Of a stretch of 39,094 bases of DNA, positions 7,985 through 15,008 are shown piece by piece. Numbering within the stretch: position 1 is the first letter of the stretch; the number at the start of each line of letters is the position of its first letter. This DNA comes from Spirochaetaceae bacterium (lineage in GTDB: Bacteria; Spirochaetota; Spirochaetia; Treponematales; Breznakiellaceae). The notes below the pieces were generated by a model, which was not told where the DNA came from, did not search any database, and saw nothing but the letters and a program-made list of their open reading frames with translations. The stretch lies in assembly GCA_031290205.1 (NCBI GenBank), contig JAITNZ010000177.1, forward strand, positions 1-39,094. The letters are read 5' to 3'. The position numbers and the translations under genes were made by a program.

Positions 7985-9025
7985 CTATATACCACGAATT
8001 GGGAAGCACACCCCGGCTTCCTCTACGGTCTTGACCATCGCGCTGATGTTTTCAAACGGCGTATTAGTAGCGAGGCTGCAACCGGTAGCGATGATGACCC
8101 CTTTCGGGGAGTCGTAGGCTTCCTCGATACAGCGCCGCGTCGCCTCCCGGACATCGGCTACCGTTCCCTGAAACATGACTTCGGAGGGCGGTACATTTCC
8201 CATAATTCTGACACGGCTGCCGACCGCTTCTTTCGCCGAGCGCATCGAGACTTCATTGTCTATACTGAGGCAATTTGCTCCGGTATCAGCCATCAGGTCC
8301 CATATTTTTTCGGTTTTTCCACAAATATGAAGCGTTACTGATTTTCCTCGGCTCTGTATGTCTGCAATGAGCCGTTTTAGATAGGGGAAGGCAAAGGTCT
8401 GGAAATGCTTCCTGCTGATAACCGTGCCCGAACCCATCGGGTCGGAAAGACTCGGTGAGCAGCCGGTCTCGATAATATCTTTCGCGTAATTAAGGCAACT
8501 TTGTAATGAAATCTCGCAGAGTTCATGGACGGCGGCAGGGTTGTGCAACATGAGGCGGGCAATATTTTCTTCACCTATCACGAGACAGGCGACCGTAAAG
8601 GGTGCGGTAAGGGCGCCTGCAACCGGCACTTCCTTTCCAACCGCGTCGATCGTTATCCGCATCGCTTCGAGGCAGCGCTGGAGAATGGGACTCTTTGCCG
8701 ATTCGGCGGGTGTGAGCGTTTTGATTTCCGCCGCGCTTTTGATTGCCGGTTCTTCAATATAGGCGGTCTCGTCGTCGGGAACGTAGACTTTTGCGCCAAG
8801 AGCTTCGGGCAGAGTAAAGAGGTCGGTAAAAACACGGATATTGTCATAGCCGAATTTTCGGTATGCCTCAATCTGTGCTTTTGCGAGGAGTTTTCCGTCC
8901 CTGCGCAGACTGGAAACCTTTTCGCCGATAACGCGCGCGCCCGTATTCCCCACGATTGGCACACAGGGGAGGCGGTCAATCGCTTCACCCTTATTGTATG
9001 CGCTCATTCTTTCAAGTGCTGTCAT
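7985..9025 (-). CDS. zinc UroD/MtaA-family methyltransferase (copy 2)
   Basis: A 346-residue UroD-fold protein with the MtaA/CmuA-type zinc triad H233-I-C235 and C316 (ATGCSLATNTP). It begins MTALERMSAYNKGEAIDRLP, the usual start of corrinoid-linked UroD-like enzymes. The start has AGGAGGAG six bases before ATG 9025. It is the last gene of the long minus-strand run, 92 bases after an ABC permease of the SsuC/TauC type. A role in moving a methyl group to or from a thiol-like or metal(loid) acceptor is plausible from the family; haem synthesis is unlikely because the zinc residues are present. The product of the neighbouring importer is the obvious candidate substrate. Confidence 0.82.
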   Translation of the reverse strand: MTALERMSAYNKGEAIDRLPCVPIVGNTGARVIGEKVSSLRRDGKLLAKAQIEAYRKFGYDNIRVFTDLFTLPEALGAKVYVPDDETAYIEEPAIKSAAEIKTLTPAESAKSPILQRCLEAMRITIDAVGKEVPVAGALTAPFTVACLVIGEENIARLMLHNPAAVHELCEISLQSCLNYAKDIIETGCSPSLSDPMGSGTVISRKHFQTFAFPYLKRLIADIQSRGKSVTLHICGKTEKIWDLMADTGANCLSIDNEVSMRSAKEAVGSRVRIMGNVPPSEVMFQGTVADVREATRRCIEEAYDSPKGVIIATGCSLATNTPFENISAMVKTVEEAGVCFPIRGI

Positions 9026-9058
9026 ACATTCTCCTCCTATAAAAAATCACTTGCTATG

Positions 9059-9103
9059 CACCCCGTTCTCTTATCAAACGGAAGGCAGAAGTGCCGCAGG
9101 CAC
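9059..9103. repeat. double-hairpin 3'-end element (copy a)
   Basis: On the minus strand GTGCC-TGC-GGCAC (9103-9091) is followed by CTTCCGTTTGATAAGAG and a second stem CCGTTT/GAACGG. The same two-hairpin unit lies at the 3' ends of the binding-protein genes ending at 13432 and 16451. Here it lies just after the permease stop at 9118. Confidence 0.7.
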
Positions 9104-9117
9104 CGGCTGTGGCGTCG

Positions 9118-9879
9118 CTACCGCTTCTTTGTCCAATACAACACCCGCGTTTTGAGGCGATTGAATCCTAAGGTGATGAGCAGGACGACTAACGACAGCA
9201 CGAACATACCGGCAAGCACGCGGTCGTACTCGGCAAAATCGGCGTAGTACTGCACAAAATAGCCCAAACCTGCCCGCGCGCCGAATATCTCGCCGACGGT
9301 GAGCAGGATGAAACTCATGATAAGCCCTGACTCAATACCTGCAAAAATCTGCGGCATAATTCCCGGCAGGATAATCTTAAAAACAAGTTTCGCGCCTTTC
9401 AGATTAAGGCATCTCGCGTTATCAATCCAGCGCGGCTCAAGGAATATGATGCCGTGTATTGTGCTGCGCAAGACGGGCCAGAAAACGCCAATCATGATGA
9501 TTGATGCCGAAGACAACCAGAATGTCGGAAATATCGCGATGGCATAGGGAATGAGCATTGTCGGAGGTATCGGATTAAGCGCGCTGAAGATGGGCATAAA
9601 AAGCCGTTTCAGTTTTTCGTTAAGCCCCACAACGGCGCCTATGCTCACACCGAGGACGATGGCAAGCAGGAGCGCGGGAAAGAGAAGGCGCATCGAGCTT
9701 AAAAAACCGATAAAAAGCAATTTTCTTGAAGAAATGAGCGCCCGAAATATTTTCCCGAGTCCCGGGAATATCAAAGGGTTGAGCAATTTTCCAATATCGG
9801 TAATGAGCGCGTAGACAAAGAACAAACCGGCAAATATCAGGATAGAGCCTACATACCGGCTTAAACCGCTTTTTTTCAT
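9118..9879 (-). CDS. NitT/TauT-type ABC transporter permease
   Basis: A 253-residue permease of the SsuC/TauC/NrtB class with about six membrane segments. The EAA loop is seen in DNARCLNLKGAKLVFKIILPGIMPQIFAGIESG (about residues 147-179). The likely start is ATG 9879 (MKKSGLSRYVG), reached through the last ATGA overlap of a 32-bp repeat array; the longer open frame to 9933 only reads through the array. It works with the ATPase at 9972-10790 and the lipoprotein at 10796-11845, making a complete importer in the order binding protein, ATPase, permease. Confidence 0.87.
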   Translation of the reverse strand: MKKSGLSRYVGSILIFAGLFFVYALITDIGKLLNPLIFPGLGKIFRALISSRKLLFIGFLSSMRLLFPALLLAIVLGVSIGAVVGLNEKLKRLFMPIFSALNPIPPTMLIPYAIAIFPTFWLSSASIIMIGVFWPVLRSTIHGIIFLEPRWIDNARCLNLKGAKLVFKIILPGIMPQIFAGIESGLIMSFILLTVGEIFGARAGLGYFVQYYADFAEYDRVLAGMFVLSLVVLLITLGFNRLKTRVLYWTKKR

Positions 9880-9995
9880 ATTCTCGAACCATCCTCTATA
9901 ATCTTTTTCATATTCTCGAACCGTCCTCCACAATTTTTTTCATATTTTCGAACCATTCTCCATAATCTTTTTCATATTCTCGAACCGTCCTCCAC
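9868..9995 (-). repeat. four 32-bp tandem copies of the ATPase/permease gene junction
   Basis: Reading the minus strand, units are 9995-9964, 9963-9932, 9931-9900 and 9899-9868. Units 1 and 3 are identical over 32 bases; units 2 and 4 differ at a few positions. Each contains GAGGAC/GAGAAT-type purines, GGTTCGA(G/A)AAT and ATGAAAAA. The first unit encodes the ATPase C-terminus with its stop; the last encodes the permease start. Confidence 0.92.
9876..9975 (-). other. chain of three ATGA-coupled micro-ORFs
   Basis: Inside the 32-bp array the ATPase stop TGA overlaps an ATG at 9975. That frame encodes MKKIMENGSKI and stops at a TGA overlapping the next ATG at 9943 (MKKIVEDGSRI). The third starts at 9911 (MKKIIEDGSRI) and its TGA (9878-9876) overlaps the permease ATG at 9879. 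All four junctions read ATATGA. Ribosomes could be handed through the chain by termination-reinitiation. Whether the peptides are made or matter is unknown. Confidence 0.55.
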
Positions 9996-10790
9996 AACAA
10001 TCTCATGTTCGATAAGCTCACCAACAAGCACATTCAGTTTGTCCAGCAGGCTGTTACGCAATCCCGCGAAATTCGGATGATGCAGTGAAGAACTGTGCGA
10101 GCGCGGTCTGTCAAGGCTGACCGTTTCCTCGAACACGATGCGTCCGGGCTGTGCGCCCATGACAATTACCCGGTCGCCAAGTATCAGCGCTTCCTCGACA
10201 TCGTGGGTGACAAACAGAATAGTCTTTCCGGTTTCGCCCGAGGTCCCCTGCCACAAATCAAGTAACGCATCCTGCTGCTTCGCACGGGTAATTTCGTCAA
10301 GAGCGCCAAAGGGCTCATCCATGAGGAGTATCGGCGCGTTCTGCGCGAGGGCGCGCGCAATCGCCGTGCGCTGGCGCATACCGCCTGAAAGCTCTCCCGG
10401 AAGTTTCTTCCCCTGCCCCGAAAGCCCGACAAGCTCAAGATACGTCTCCGCTATGTTTTCCCTCTCCGCTTTTGACTCGCCAAGGCAAGCCTGTTCAAGC
10501 GCAAGCACGACATTCTGAAGGCAGGTCATCCAAGGGAAGAGGCTGTAGTCCTGAAAGACAACCGCGCGGTCAAGCCCGGGACCGGAAATTGTTTTATGGT
10601 TGACCGTAATGGAACCCTCGTGCGGAAAGATAAGGCCGGCAAGAAGGCGCAGCATCGTACTCTTGCCGCAGCCGGAGGGTCCGATCACCGAAACAAATTC
10701 GCCTTTGGATATGGAAAGGTTGACATGAAAGAGCACGTCTTCCTTGCCATACCCAAAAACTACATCGTCAATGCTGATATAAGCATTCAT
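9972..10790 (-). CDS. NitT/TauT-type ABC transporter ATP-binding protein
   Basis: A 272-residue ABC ATPase of the SsuB/TauB/NrtD class. Motifs are Walker A GPSGCGKST, Q-loop VFQDYSLFPWM, signature LSGGMRQRTAIARAL, Walker B ILLMDEPFGALDE and the switch VTHDVEEA. QDYSLFPW and MDEPFGALD are characteristic of this class. It starts five bases after the binding-protein stop. Its C-terminus VVEDGSRI is written by the first unit of a 32-bp tandem repeat, and its stop overlaps an ATG in ATGA. Confidence 0.92.
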   Translation of the reverse strand: MNAYISIDDVVFGYGKEDVLFHVNLSISKGEFVSVIGPSGCGKSTMLRLLAGLIFPHEGSITVNHKTISGPGLDRAVVFQDYSLFPWMTCLQNVVLALEQACLGESKAERENIAETYLELVGLSGQGKKLPGELSGGMRQRTAIARALAQNAPILLMDEPFGALDEITRAKQQDALLDLWQGTSGETGKTILFVTHDVEEALILGDRVIVMGAQPGRIVFEETVSLDRPRSHSSSLHHPNFAGLRNSLLDKLNVLVGELIEHEIVVEDGSRI

Positions 10791-10795
10791 CGGGC

Positions 10796-11845
10796 TTAGG
10801 TATTCTGCTCTGCAAAAAGCGTGCTAAGCGTATTCCAGTAAGGGGAAGGCGCTTCTTGTTTAAGCGCTTCCAATGCTTCAACGTAGAGCGAGGTGTCAAT
10901 CAGCGCATAGGGGTCGACCGTTGTAGAAGGATCAAGGTAATCGATCGACTTCATTTGGTTAAACATTTTGACTACCGCGTTGGTATTTGGATCGAGCGAA
11001 TACTCAGCGTGAGGCGAGAACGTGATATCGCGCGCGTTCTGCTCGGTAAAATTCTGCTGTTTGATATTCGCCCGAACCCCCGATTCAGGGTCTTCGACGA
11101 ATTTCCGTTCCGCAAGCAACATTCCTTTCAGAAACGCGACAAGAGCCGCCCGCTTGTCTTTGATCGCGGCTTGGGTCGTAACAATGCGGCAGCAGGGGTG
11201 GCGGGGGAAGAGGTCTGTCGTGTAAAGCGGCGTGGCGAGTCCCGCCTCGCGTATCTGAACCACGAGCCCGTTAGGACCGATGCCCACATCGACCTTCCCG
11301 CTTTTTACCGCTTCGAGCACATCCACTGGCCGCTTGAATTCGATAATCTCAAGGTCGCGTCCCGGTTCAATACCGGCTTCAAAAAGCGCCCCGCGAAATA
11401 CGACGTCGGGGGTATAGAGGCGCGGCGAACCCACAATCTTCCCCTTAAACCCGTATATGTCCTTATACTTGCCCGCATTTTCGGCTTTGGTAAAAATGGG
11501 GTGAGAGCCGGTCTGGTTCCCCGCGATGATAACCAGCTTCGCGCCGTTCACCGCCAGCGCGAGCGGGGCGCTTGTCCCGAAGGATACGCCCACATCGAGT
11601 TTGCCCAATTCGAGCGCGGCGAGTCCGTCGGCGGTATTCGAAAATGATACCAATTCCGCATCCACGCCCGCATCCTTAAAATAGCCTTCCTCGACAGCCA
11701 GCATGGGAAGCGTTGTACTGGAACTCGGCTGAAAGCCCGCCACAATCTTGCCTAAAATTCCGCTCTTTGCCGCATCTTTCTTGCTGCAACCGATAACTGC
11801 AAGCAGAAGCGCCGCAGTCATTAAAAACACAAAAATCTTTTTCAT
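10796..11845 (-). CDS. NitT/TauT-type substrate-binding lipoprotein with a Cys-Cys pair (SBP-D)
   Basis: A 349-residue lipoprotein; residues 1-20 end in the lipobox AVIGC, so Cys20 is the lipidation site. The start is ATG 11845 with AGGAG five bases upstream; the longer frame to 11977 crosses repeat DNA. The mature part resembles SsuA/NMT1-type binding proteins (AGFQPSSSTTLPMLAVEEGYF, LGKLDVGVSFGTSAPLALA). The only other cysteines are an adjacent pair, C218-C219 in RHPCCRIVTTQ, at the hinge or second lobe. A vicinal Cys pair in a periplasmic ligand site suggests a thiophilic ligand. It heads a complete importer with the ATPase and permease downstream. Its signal-peptide DNA is identical to that of the SBP gene at 12029-13030. 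Confidence 0.85.
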   Translation of the reverse strand: MKKIFVFLMTAALLLAVIGCSKKDAAKSGILGKIVAGFQPSSSTTLPMLAVEEGYFKDAGVDAELVSFSNTADGLAALELGKLDVGVSFGTSAPLALAVNGAKLVIIAGNQTGSHPIFTKAENAGKYKDIYGFKGKIVGSPRLYTPDVVFRGALFEAGIEPGRDLEIIEFKRPVDVLEAVKSGKVDVGIGPNGLVVQIREAGLATPLYTTDLFPRHPCCRIVTTQAAIKDKRAALVAFLKGMLLAERKFVEDPESGVRANIKQQNFTEQNARDITFSPHAEYSLDPNTNAVVKMFNQMKSIDYLDPSTTVDPYALIDTSLYVEALEALKQEAPSPYWNTLSTLFAEQNT

Positions 11846-11904
11846 TTTTTCTCCTATAAATTTTTTTCTAACCATCGGAATAAGCGCTAACCACCCGAAC
11901 CTAA

Positions 11905-12031
11905 TGGGGAGTGGGTTATAGGGAGTGGGGAGTGGATTTTCACTCTGTAAGTCTCTGTTGCTACTGTGAGATTCCACGTTAGTATCAGAAATCCTCGAAC
12001 CCGCATATTCCCTACTCCCTACTCCCTACTA
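11905..12031. repeat. heptanucleotide-arm repeat element III
   Basis: The left arm (about 11905-11937) has plus-strand GGGAGTG heptads ending in GATT. The right arm (12009-12031) is CCTACTC heptads, near-complementary to the left, about 70 bases away. The stop codon of the preceding gene (12029-12031) is the first TAG of the minus-strand TAGGGAG series. The unit occupies most of the 183-base gap between two binding-protein genes. Confidence 0.85.
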
Positions 12032-13030
12032 GAAAAGCGAGTCCGGTACGCCGGGAACCTCGACATAAACATCCCGAATCAAAGCGTCGACATCAATATC
12101 AGCCTTGATAAGCCCAAGCCGCTGCATATCTCTCGCGTTGCGGGTAAGCGCGGGCAACGCCTGGCTGACCGACGCGCGATAGCTTAAGGTTTTGAGAACC
12201 CCGGCATTCACCAGCGGGTCGCCGGCAACACGCTTATTGTCGGACAGGATCTGCGCTGCCTCGTCGGGATGATCCTGCACAAACTTGGCAGCCTTTTGGA
12301 TGGCACGCAAAAATTTCGCCGTTGCTTCGGGATGCGCCTTAATCGTTTCGGCGCGCACCGGAACTGCGCAGCAGAATTCGTCTTTATACGCTTCATCTAC
12401 CGCATTATCAATGATGGCACGAAAGCCCCTCGCGTTCTGGGCGATTTGCGCGGCAGGGTCTACCAGCGCGATTGCGTCAACACCGCCGCGTTCAAGGAGC
12501 AGCGGCAATTCCGCGCCGGTCTGATAGATGAATTCGACATCGGCGTTCTCCCCGTCAACTTTGAATCCCTGACCCGCCAAGAAACGCTTGACAAAGAGGA
12601 GCGGAGGTGAACTCGGTCCTCCACCACCGATTTTCTTTCCCTTGAGGTCGGCGAATGTCTTGATGGACGCATCGTCTCCCCTGACCAAAGCCTTGACGCA
12701 GCCGGTGTGCATGGCAAGCGGAATCTGCACCGGAAGCCCGTTGGACAGCGGCTGAATGAGCCCCACCATCAAGGTGATTAAGCCATCCACACTGCCGTTG
12801 GTGAGGAGGTTGAACGCCTCGCCGTCACCGACCTGGACTATTTCCCATTTGAGCCCTTCCTCCTCATAGTAGCCCTTGTCAAGCGCTATGTATAATGGCG
12901 CATGACAGAGGAATGTGTAGCCAATCTTGAACACATAGTCGTCTTCGCTCTTTGCCGCATCTTTCTTGCTGCAACCGATAACTGCAAGCAGAAGCGCCGC
13001 AGTCATTAAAACACCTAAAACTCTTTTCAT
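12029..13030 (-). CDS. four-cysteine NMT1-like substrate-binding lipoprotein (SBP-A)
   Basis: About 333 residues, with lipobox AVIGC. It is one of three paralogues (also 13432-14439 and 16451-17461) with the NMT1/SsuA-like pattern of a type II binding protein (APLYIALDKGYYEEEGLKWE, FADLKGKKIGGG). Besides the lipid cysteine, four cysteines recur at the same places in all three: in FLCHAP, HTGC and the pair EFCC. Four conserved Cys in a periplasmic binding protein are unusual and point to a thiophilic ligand such as a metal(loid), persulfide or selenium compound. ATG 13030 is preferred to the ATG three bases earlier because it gives better spacing to AGGAG. No dedicated permease is adjacent, so it may share the ABC systems at either end of the cluster. 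Confidence 0.83.
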   Translation of the reverse strand: MKRVLGVLMTAALLLAVIGCSKKDAAKSEDDYVFKIGYTFLCHAPLYIALDKGYYEEEGLKWEIVQVGDGEAFNLLTNGSVDGLITLMVGLIQPLSNGLPVQIPLAMHTGCVKALVRGDDASIKTFADLKGKKIGGGGPSSPPLLFVKRFLAGQGFKVDGENADVEFIYQTGAELPLLLERGGVDAIALVDPAAQIAQNARGFRAIIDNAVDEAYKDEFCCAVPVRAETIKAHPEATAKFLRAIQKAAKFVQDHPDEAAQILSDNKRVAGDPLVNAGVLKTLSYRASVSQALPALTRNARDMQRLGLIKADIDVDALIRDVYVEVPGVPDSLF

Positions 13031-13052
13031 CATTTTCTCCTATAAATTTTTT

Positions 13053-13094
13053 TTCATTGCTCATTGCTCATTGCTCATTGCTTATTGCTCATTA
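13053..13094. repeat. heptad tract (TCATTGC)n at the 3' end of the DUF3343 gene
   Basis: About five units of TCATTGC (minus strand GCAATGA) run from 13053 to 13094. They contain the last codons and stop of the gene ending at 13075, encoding the tail MSNKQ-stop, and reach within about 22 bases of the next start. This is a one-armed heptad tract with no obvious complementary arm. Confidence 0.9.
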
Positions 13095-13341
13095 AATACG
13101 AGACCGTCCCGTCCGGTTCCTTCACCATGCGATACGTTTCTGTAATATTCACTCCGCACTCCGACAGAAAGGCGACAGCTTGTTCGAGTGCCTCCGGCAT
13201 AAACCGCAGACAAAACCCGCATCCCGCTTTAATGCTGGACGGTTTGGGCATAACACGAACGTCCAATTTTCGTTCGAGGAACGCCTGCTCCGCCATAATA
13301 GCTTGGGAGGTGCTTTCAAAACAGATTATCGCTTCATCCAT
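13075..13341 (-). CDS. DUF3343 putative Se/S carrier-like protein
   Basis: An 88-residue protein matching the DUF3343 pattern (Pfam calls this family putative Se/S carrier protein-like): an N-terminal ferredoxin-like strand, then K-x-G-C41-G-F-C44 at the position of the family's cysteine motif, then PEALEQAVAFLSECGV. The CGFC motif could carry a persulfide or selenosulfide. TAAGGAGG lies unusually far (about 21 bases) before ATG 13341; no better in-frame start is visible. Its last residues MSNKQ are written by a heptad repeat. It sits between two cysteine-rich binding proteins in a cluster with TusA- and YedE-like genes, a combination reported for selenium metabolism in comparative genomics. 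Confidence 0.78.
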   Translation of the reverse strand: MDEAIICFESTSQAIMAEQAFLERKLDVRVMPKPSSIKAGCGFCLRFMPEALEQAVAFLSECGVNITETYRMVKEPDGTVSYLMSNKQ

Positions 13342-13390
13342 TGATTTTATCGTAGCGCAAATCCTCCTTAAAAAACAAACTGCTTATACC

Positions 13391-13434
13391 CCATTCCCTT
13401 ATCAAACGGAAAGCTGAGCGCGCCTGTGGCGCTA
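13391..13434. repeat. double-hairpin 3'-end element (copy b)
   Basis: On the minus strand the SBP-B stop codon TAG opens AGCGCC-ACA-GGCGC (13432-13420 core). CTTTCCGTTTGATAAGGGAATGG follows and can form a second stem. It is the same unit as at 9059-9103 and 16401-16452, with different stem bases that still pair. Confidence 0.72.
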
Positions 13435-14439
13435 AAACAGCGAATCCGGCACACCGGGCACTTGGACATAAACATCCCGTATCAATGCGTCGACATCGAC
13501 ATCAGCTTTGATGAGTCCAATTCTCTGCATATCTCTTGCGTTACGTTCGAGTGCTGGCAACGCTTGGCTGACCGATGCGCGGTAACTAAAAGTTTTTAGA
13601 ATTGCGGCGTTCATAAGCGGGTCGCCGGGGACATACTTGTTATTGGCGAGAATTTGCACGGTTTCGTCGGGGTTTTCCTGCACAAACTTGGCAGCCTTCT
13701 GAACCGCGCGCAAAAATTTTGCCGTCGCTTCAGGGTGCGCCTTGATTGTTTCGGAGCGCACGGGAACCACGCAACAGAATTCGTCTTTGTACCCTTCGTC
13801 AACCGCCATATCGATGATGGCGCGAAAGCCTTTTGTGTTTTGCGCGATTTGGGCTGAGGGGTCGGTAAGCCCGATTGCGTCAACACCGCCGCGTTCAAGG
13901 AGCAACGGCAATTCGGCGCCGCTCTGATAGACAAATTCAATATCGGCGTTCTCACCCTCTACGTTGAATCCCTCTGCTGCCAGAAACCGTTTAGCAAAGA
14001 GGACGCTAGTCGCGCTCGGGCTGCCCCCGCCAATTTTCTTTCCCTTAAGGTCGGCGAATGTTTTGATGGACGGGTCATCTCCGCGAACCAACAGTTTGAT
14101 ACAACCGGTATGGAGGGCAAGCGGAATCTGAACGGGAAGCCCGTTGGTAAGCGGCTGAATGAGCCCCACCATCAAGGTATTGAGCCCGTCAACATTACCA
14201 TTGGTAAGCAGGTTAAATGCCTCACCGTCGCCAACATTGGTGCGTTCCCACTTCAGCCCCTCTTCATCAAAATAGCCTTTGTCAATCGCCACATAGAGCG
14301 GCGCATTACAGAGACCGTTCAAGGAAATGCCGACCTTAAACACATAGTCATCTTCACTCTTTGCAGCATCTTTCTTGCTACAACCGATGATTGCAAACAA
14401 AAACGCCGCAATCATTAAAACACTTAAAATCTTTTTCAT
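13432..14439 (-). CDS. four-cysteine NMT1-like substrate-binding lipoprotein (SBP-B)
   Basis: A 335-residue paralogue of SBP-A and SBP-C. The lipobox is AIIGC, and the conserved cysteines lie in GLCNAP, HTGC and EFCC (NGLCNAPLYVAIDKGYFDEEG; DEFCCVVPVRSETIK). The C-terminus YVQVPGVPDSLF is almost identical to SBP-A, so duplication is fairly recent. The start has TAGGAG six bases upstream. The stop codon begins a double-hairpin element. The substrate is probably the same class as for SBP-A, with specificity differences in the less conserved central lobe. Confidence 0.83.
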   Translation of the reverse strand: MKKILSVLMIAAFLFAIIGCSKKDAAKSEDDYVFKVGISLNGLCNAPLYVAIDKGYFDEEGLKWERTNVGDGEAFNLLTNGNVDGLNTLMVGLIQPLTNGLPVQIPLALHTGCIKLLVRGDDPSIKTFADLKGKKIGGGSPSATSVLFAKRFLAAEGFNVEGENADIEFVYQSGAELPLLLERGGVDAIGLTDPSAQIAQNTKGFRAIIDMAVDEGYKDEFCCVVPVRSETIKAHPEATAKFLRAVQKAAKFVQENPDETVQILANNKYVPGDPLMNAAILKTFSYRASVSQALPALERNARDMQRIGLIKADVDVDALIRDVYVQVPGVPDSLF

Positions 14440-14480
14440 TTTTTTCTCCTATATATAAAAAAATTTATTAACATCATTAT

Positions 14481-14942
14481 TCACTGTTCAATCTTGATGT
14501 TCAATTCACGCGCAATTATTTCCGCTGTTTTTGCCGCGACTTCGCCGGTAAATGAAATACATTGCTCCATGTGAACGGGGGATCCCAGTTCCATACCCTT
14601 CGTCAAAATTTTACAACAGGCAACTTTATGATTTCCTGTAAAAGCGTCATATAACTCTTTTGAAAGTGCCATTGCTTTATTAACTTTATCATCTTTTGGC
14701 TGTGTCCTTCCAAAAAAATATCCAAGACACATTATGCCGCCGGATACCGCTCCGCACATACAGAGGGCGCCCCCGACGCCGACAGGAAATCCCGAAGCCA
14801 TAGCGATAGCCTCTGCCGGCATTTCAGGCTCAATCTGACGGCGAATGGTAGACGCTATTGCTTCCGAACAATAAAAATCATGGTTGCGATAAAGTTCTTC
14901 AGCCTCTTTACGAATTGCCGCAATACAAATTGTTTTTTTCAT
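14481..14942 (-). CDS. C_GCAxxG_C_C family protein
   Basis: A 153-residue cysteine-rich protein of the C_GCAxxG_C_C family (probable redox or metal-binding proteins of anaerobes, some of them selenoproteins). Cysteines include C25 (FYCSEAI), C61 and C63 in GGALCMCGAVSGG, C72, the pair C109-C110 (VACCKILTKG) and C128 (EQC). The start has AGGAG seven bases before ATG 14942. No signal peptide is evident, so it should act in the cytoplasm. Its position between a cystine symporter and cysteine-rich binding proteins fits handling of reduced sulfur, selenium or a metal. The biochemical function of the family is not established. Confidence 0.82.
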   Translation of the reverse strand: MKKTICIAAIRKEAEELYRNHDFYCSEAIASTIRRQIEPEMPAEAIAMASGFPVGVGGALCMCGAVSGGIMCLGYFFGRTQPKDDKVNKAMALSKELYDAFTGNHKVACCKILTKGMELGSPVHMEQCISFTGEVAAKTAEIIARELNIKIEQ

Positions 14943-14968
14943 TTTCTTTCTCCTATAAAATTAGTTGT

Positions 14969-15008
14969 TAGTGATTAGTGGATAGCAAAAACTACTCACT
15001 ACTCACTA
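14969..15008. repeat. heptad hairpin at the 3' end of the cystine symporter gene
   Basis: Left arm 14969-14985 TAGTGATTAGTGGATAG and right arm 14992-15008 CTACTCACTACTCACTA pair at 13 of 17 positions around a six-base A-rich loop. The right arm encodes the last residues IVSSE and the stop of the symporter. Confidence 0.82.

Noticed and set aside
9118..9933. Permease start at 9933
   Set aside because: The added residues are a frame-shifted reading of the 32-bp array, and ATG 9879 matches the ATGA coupling.
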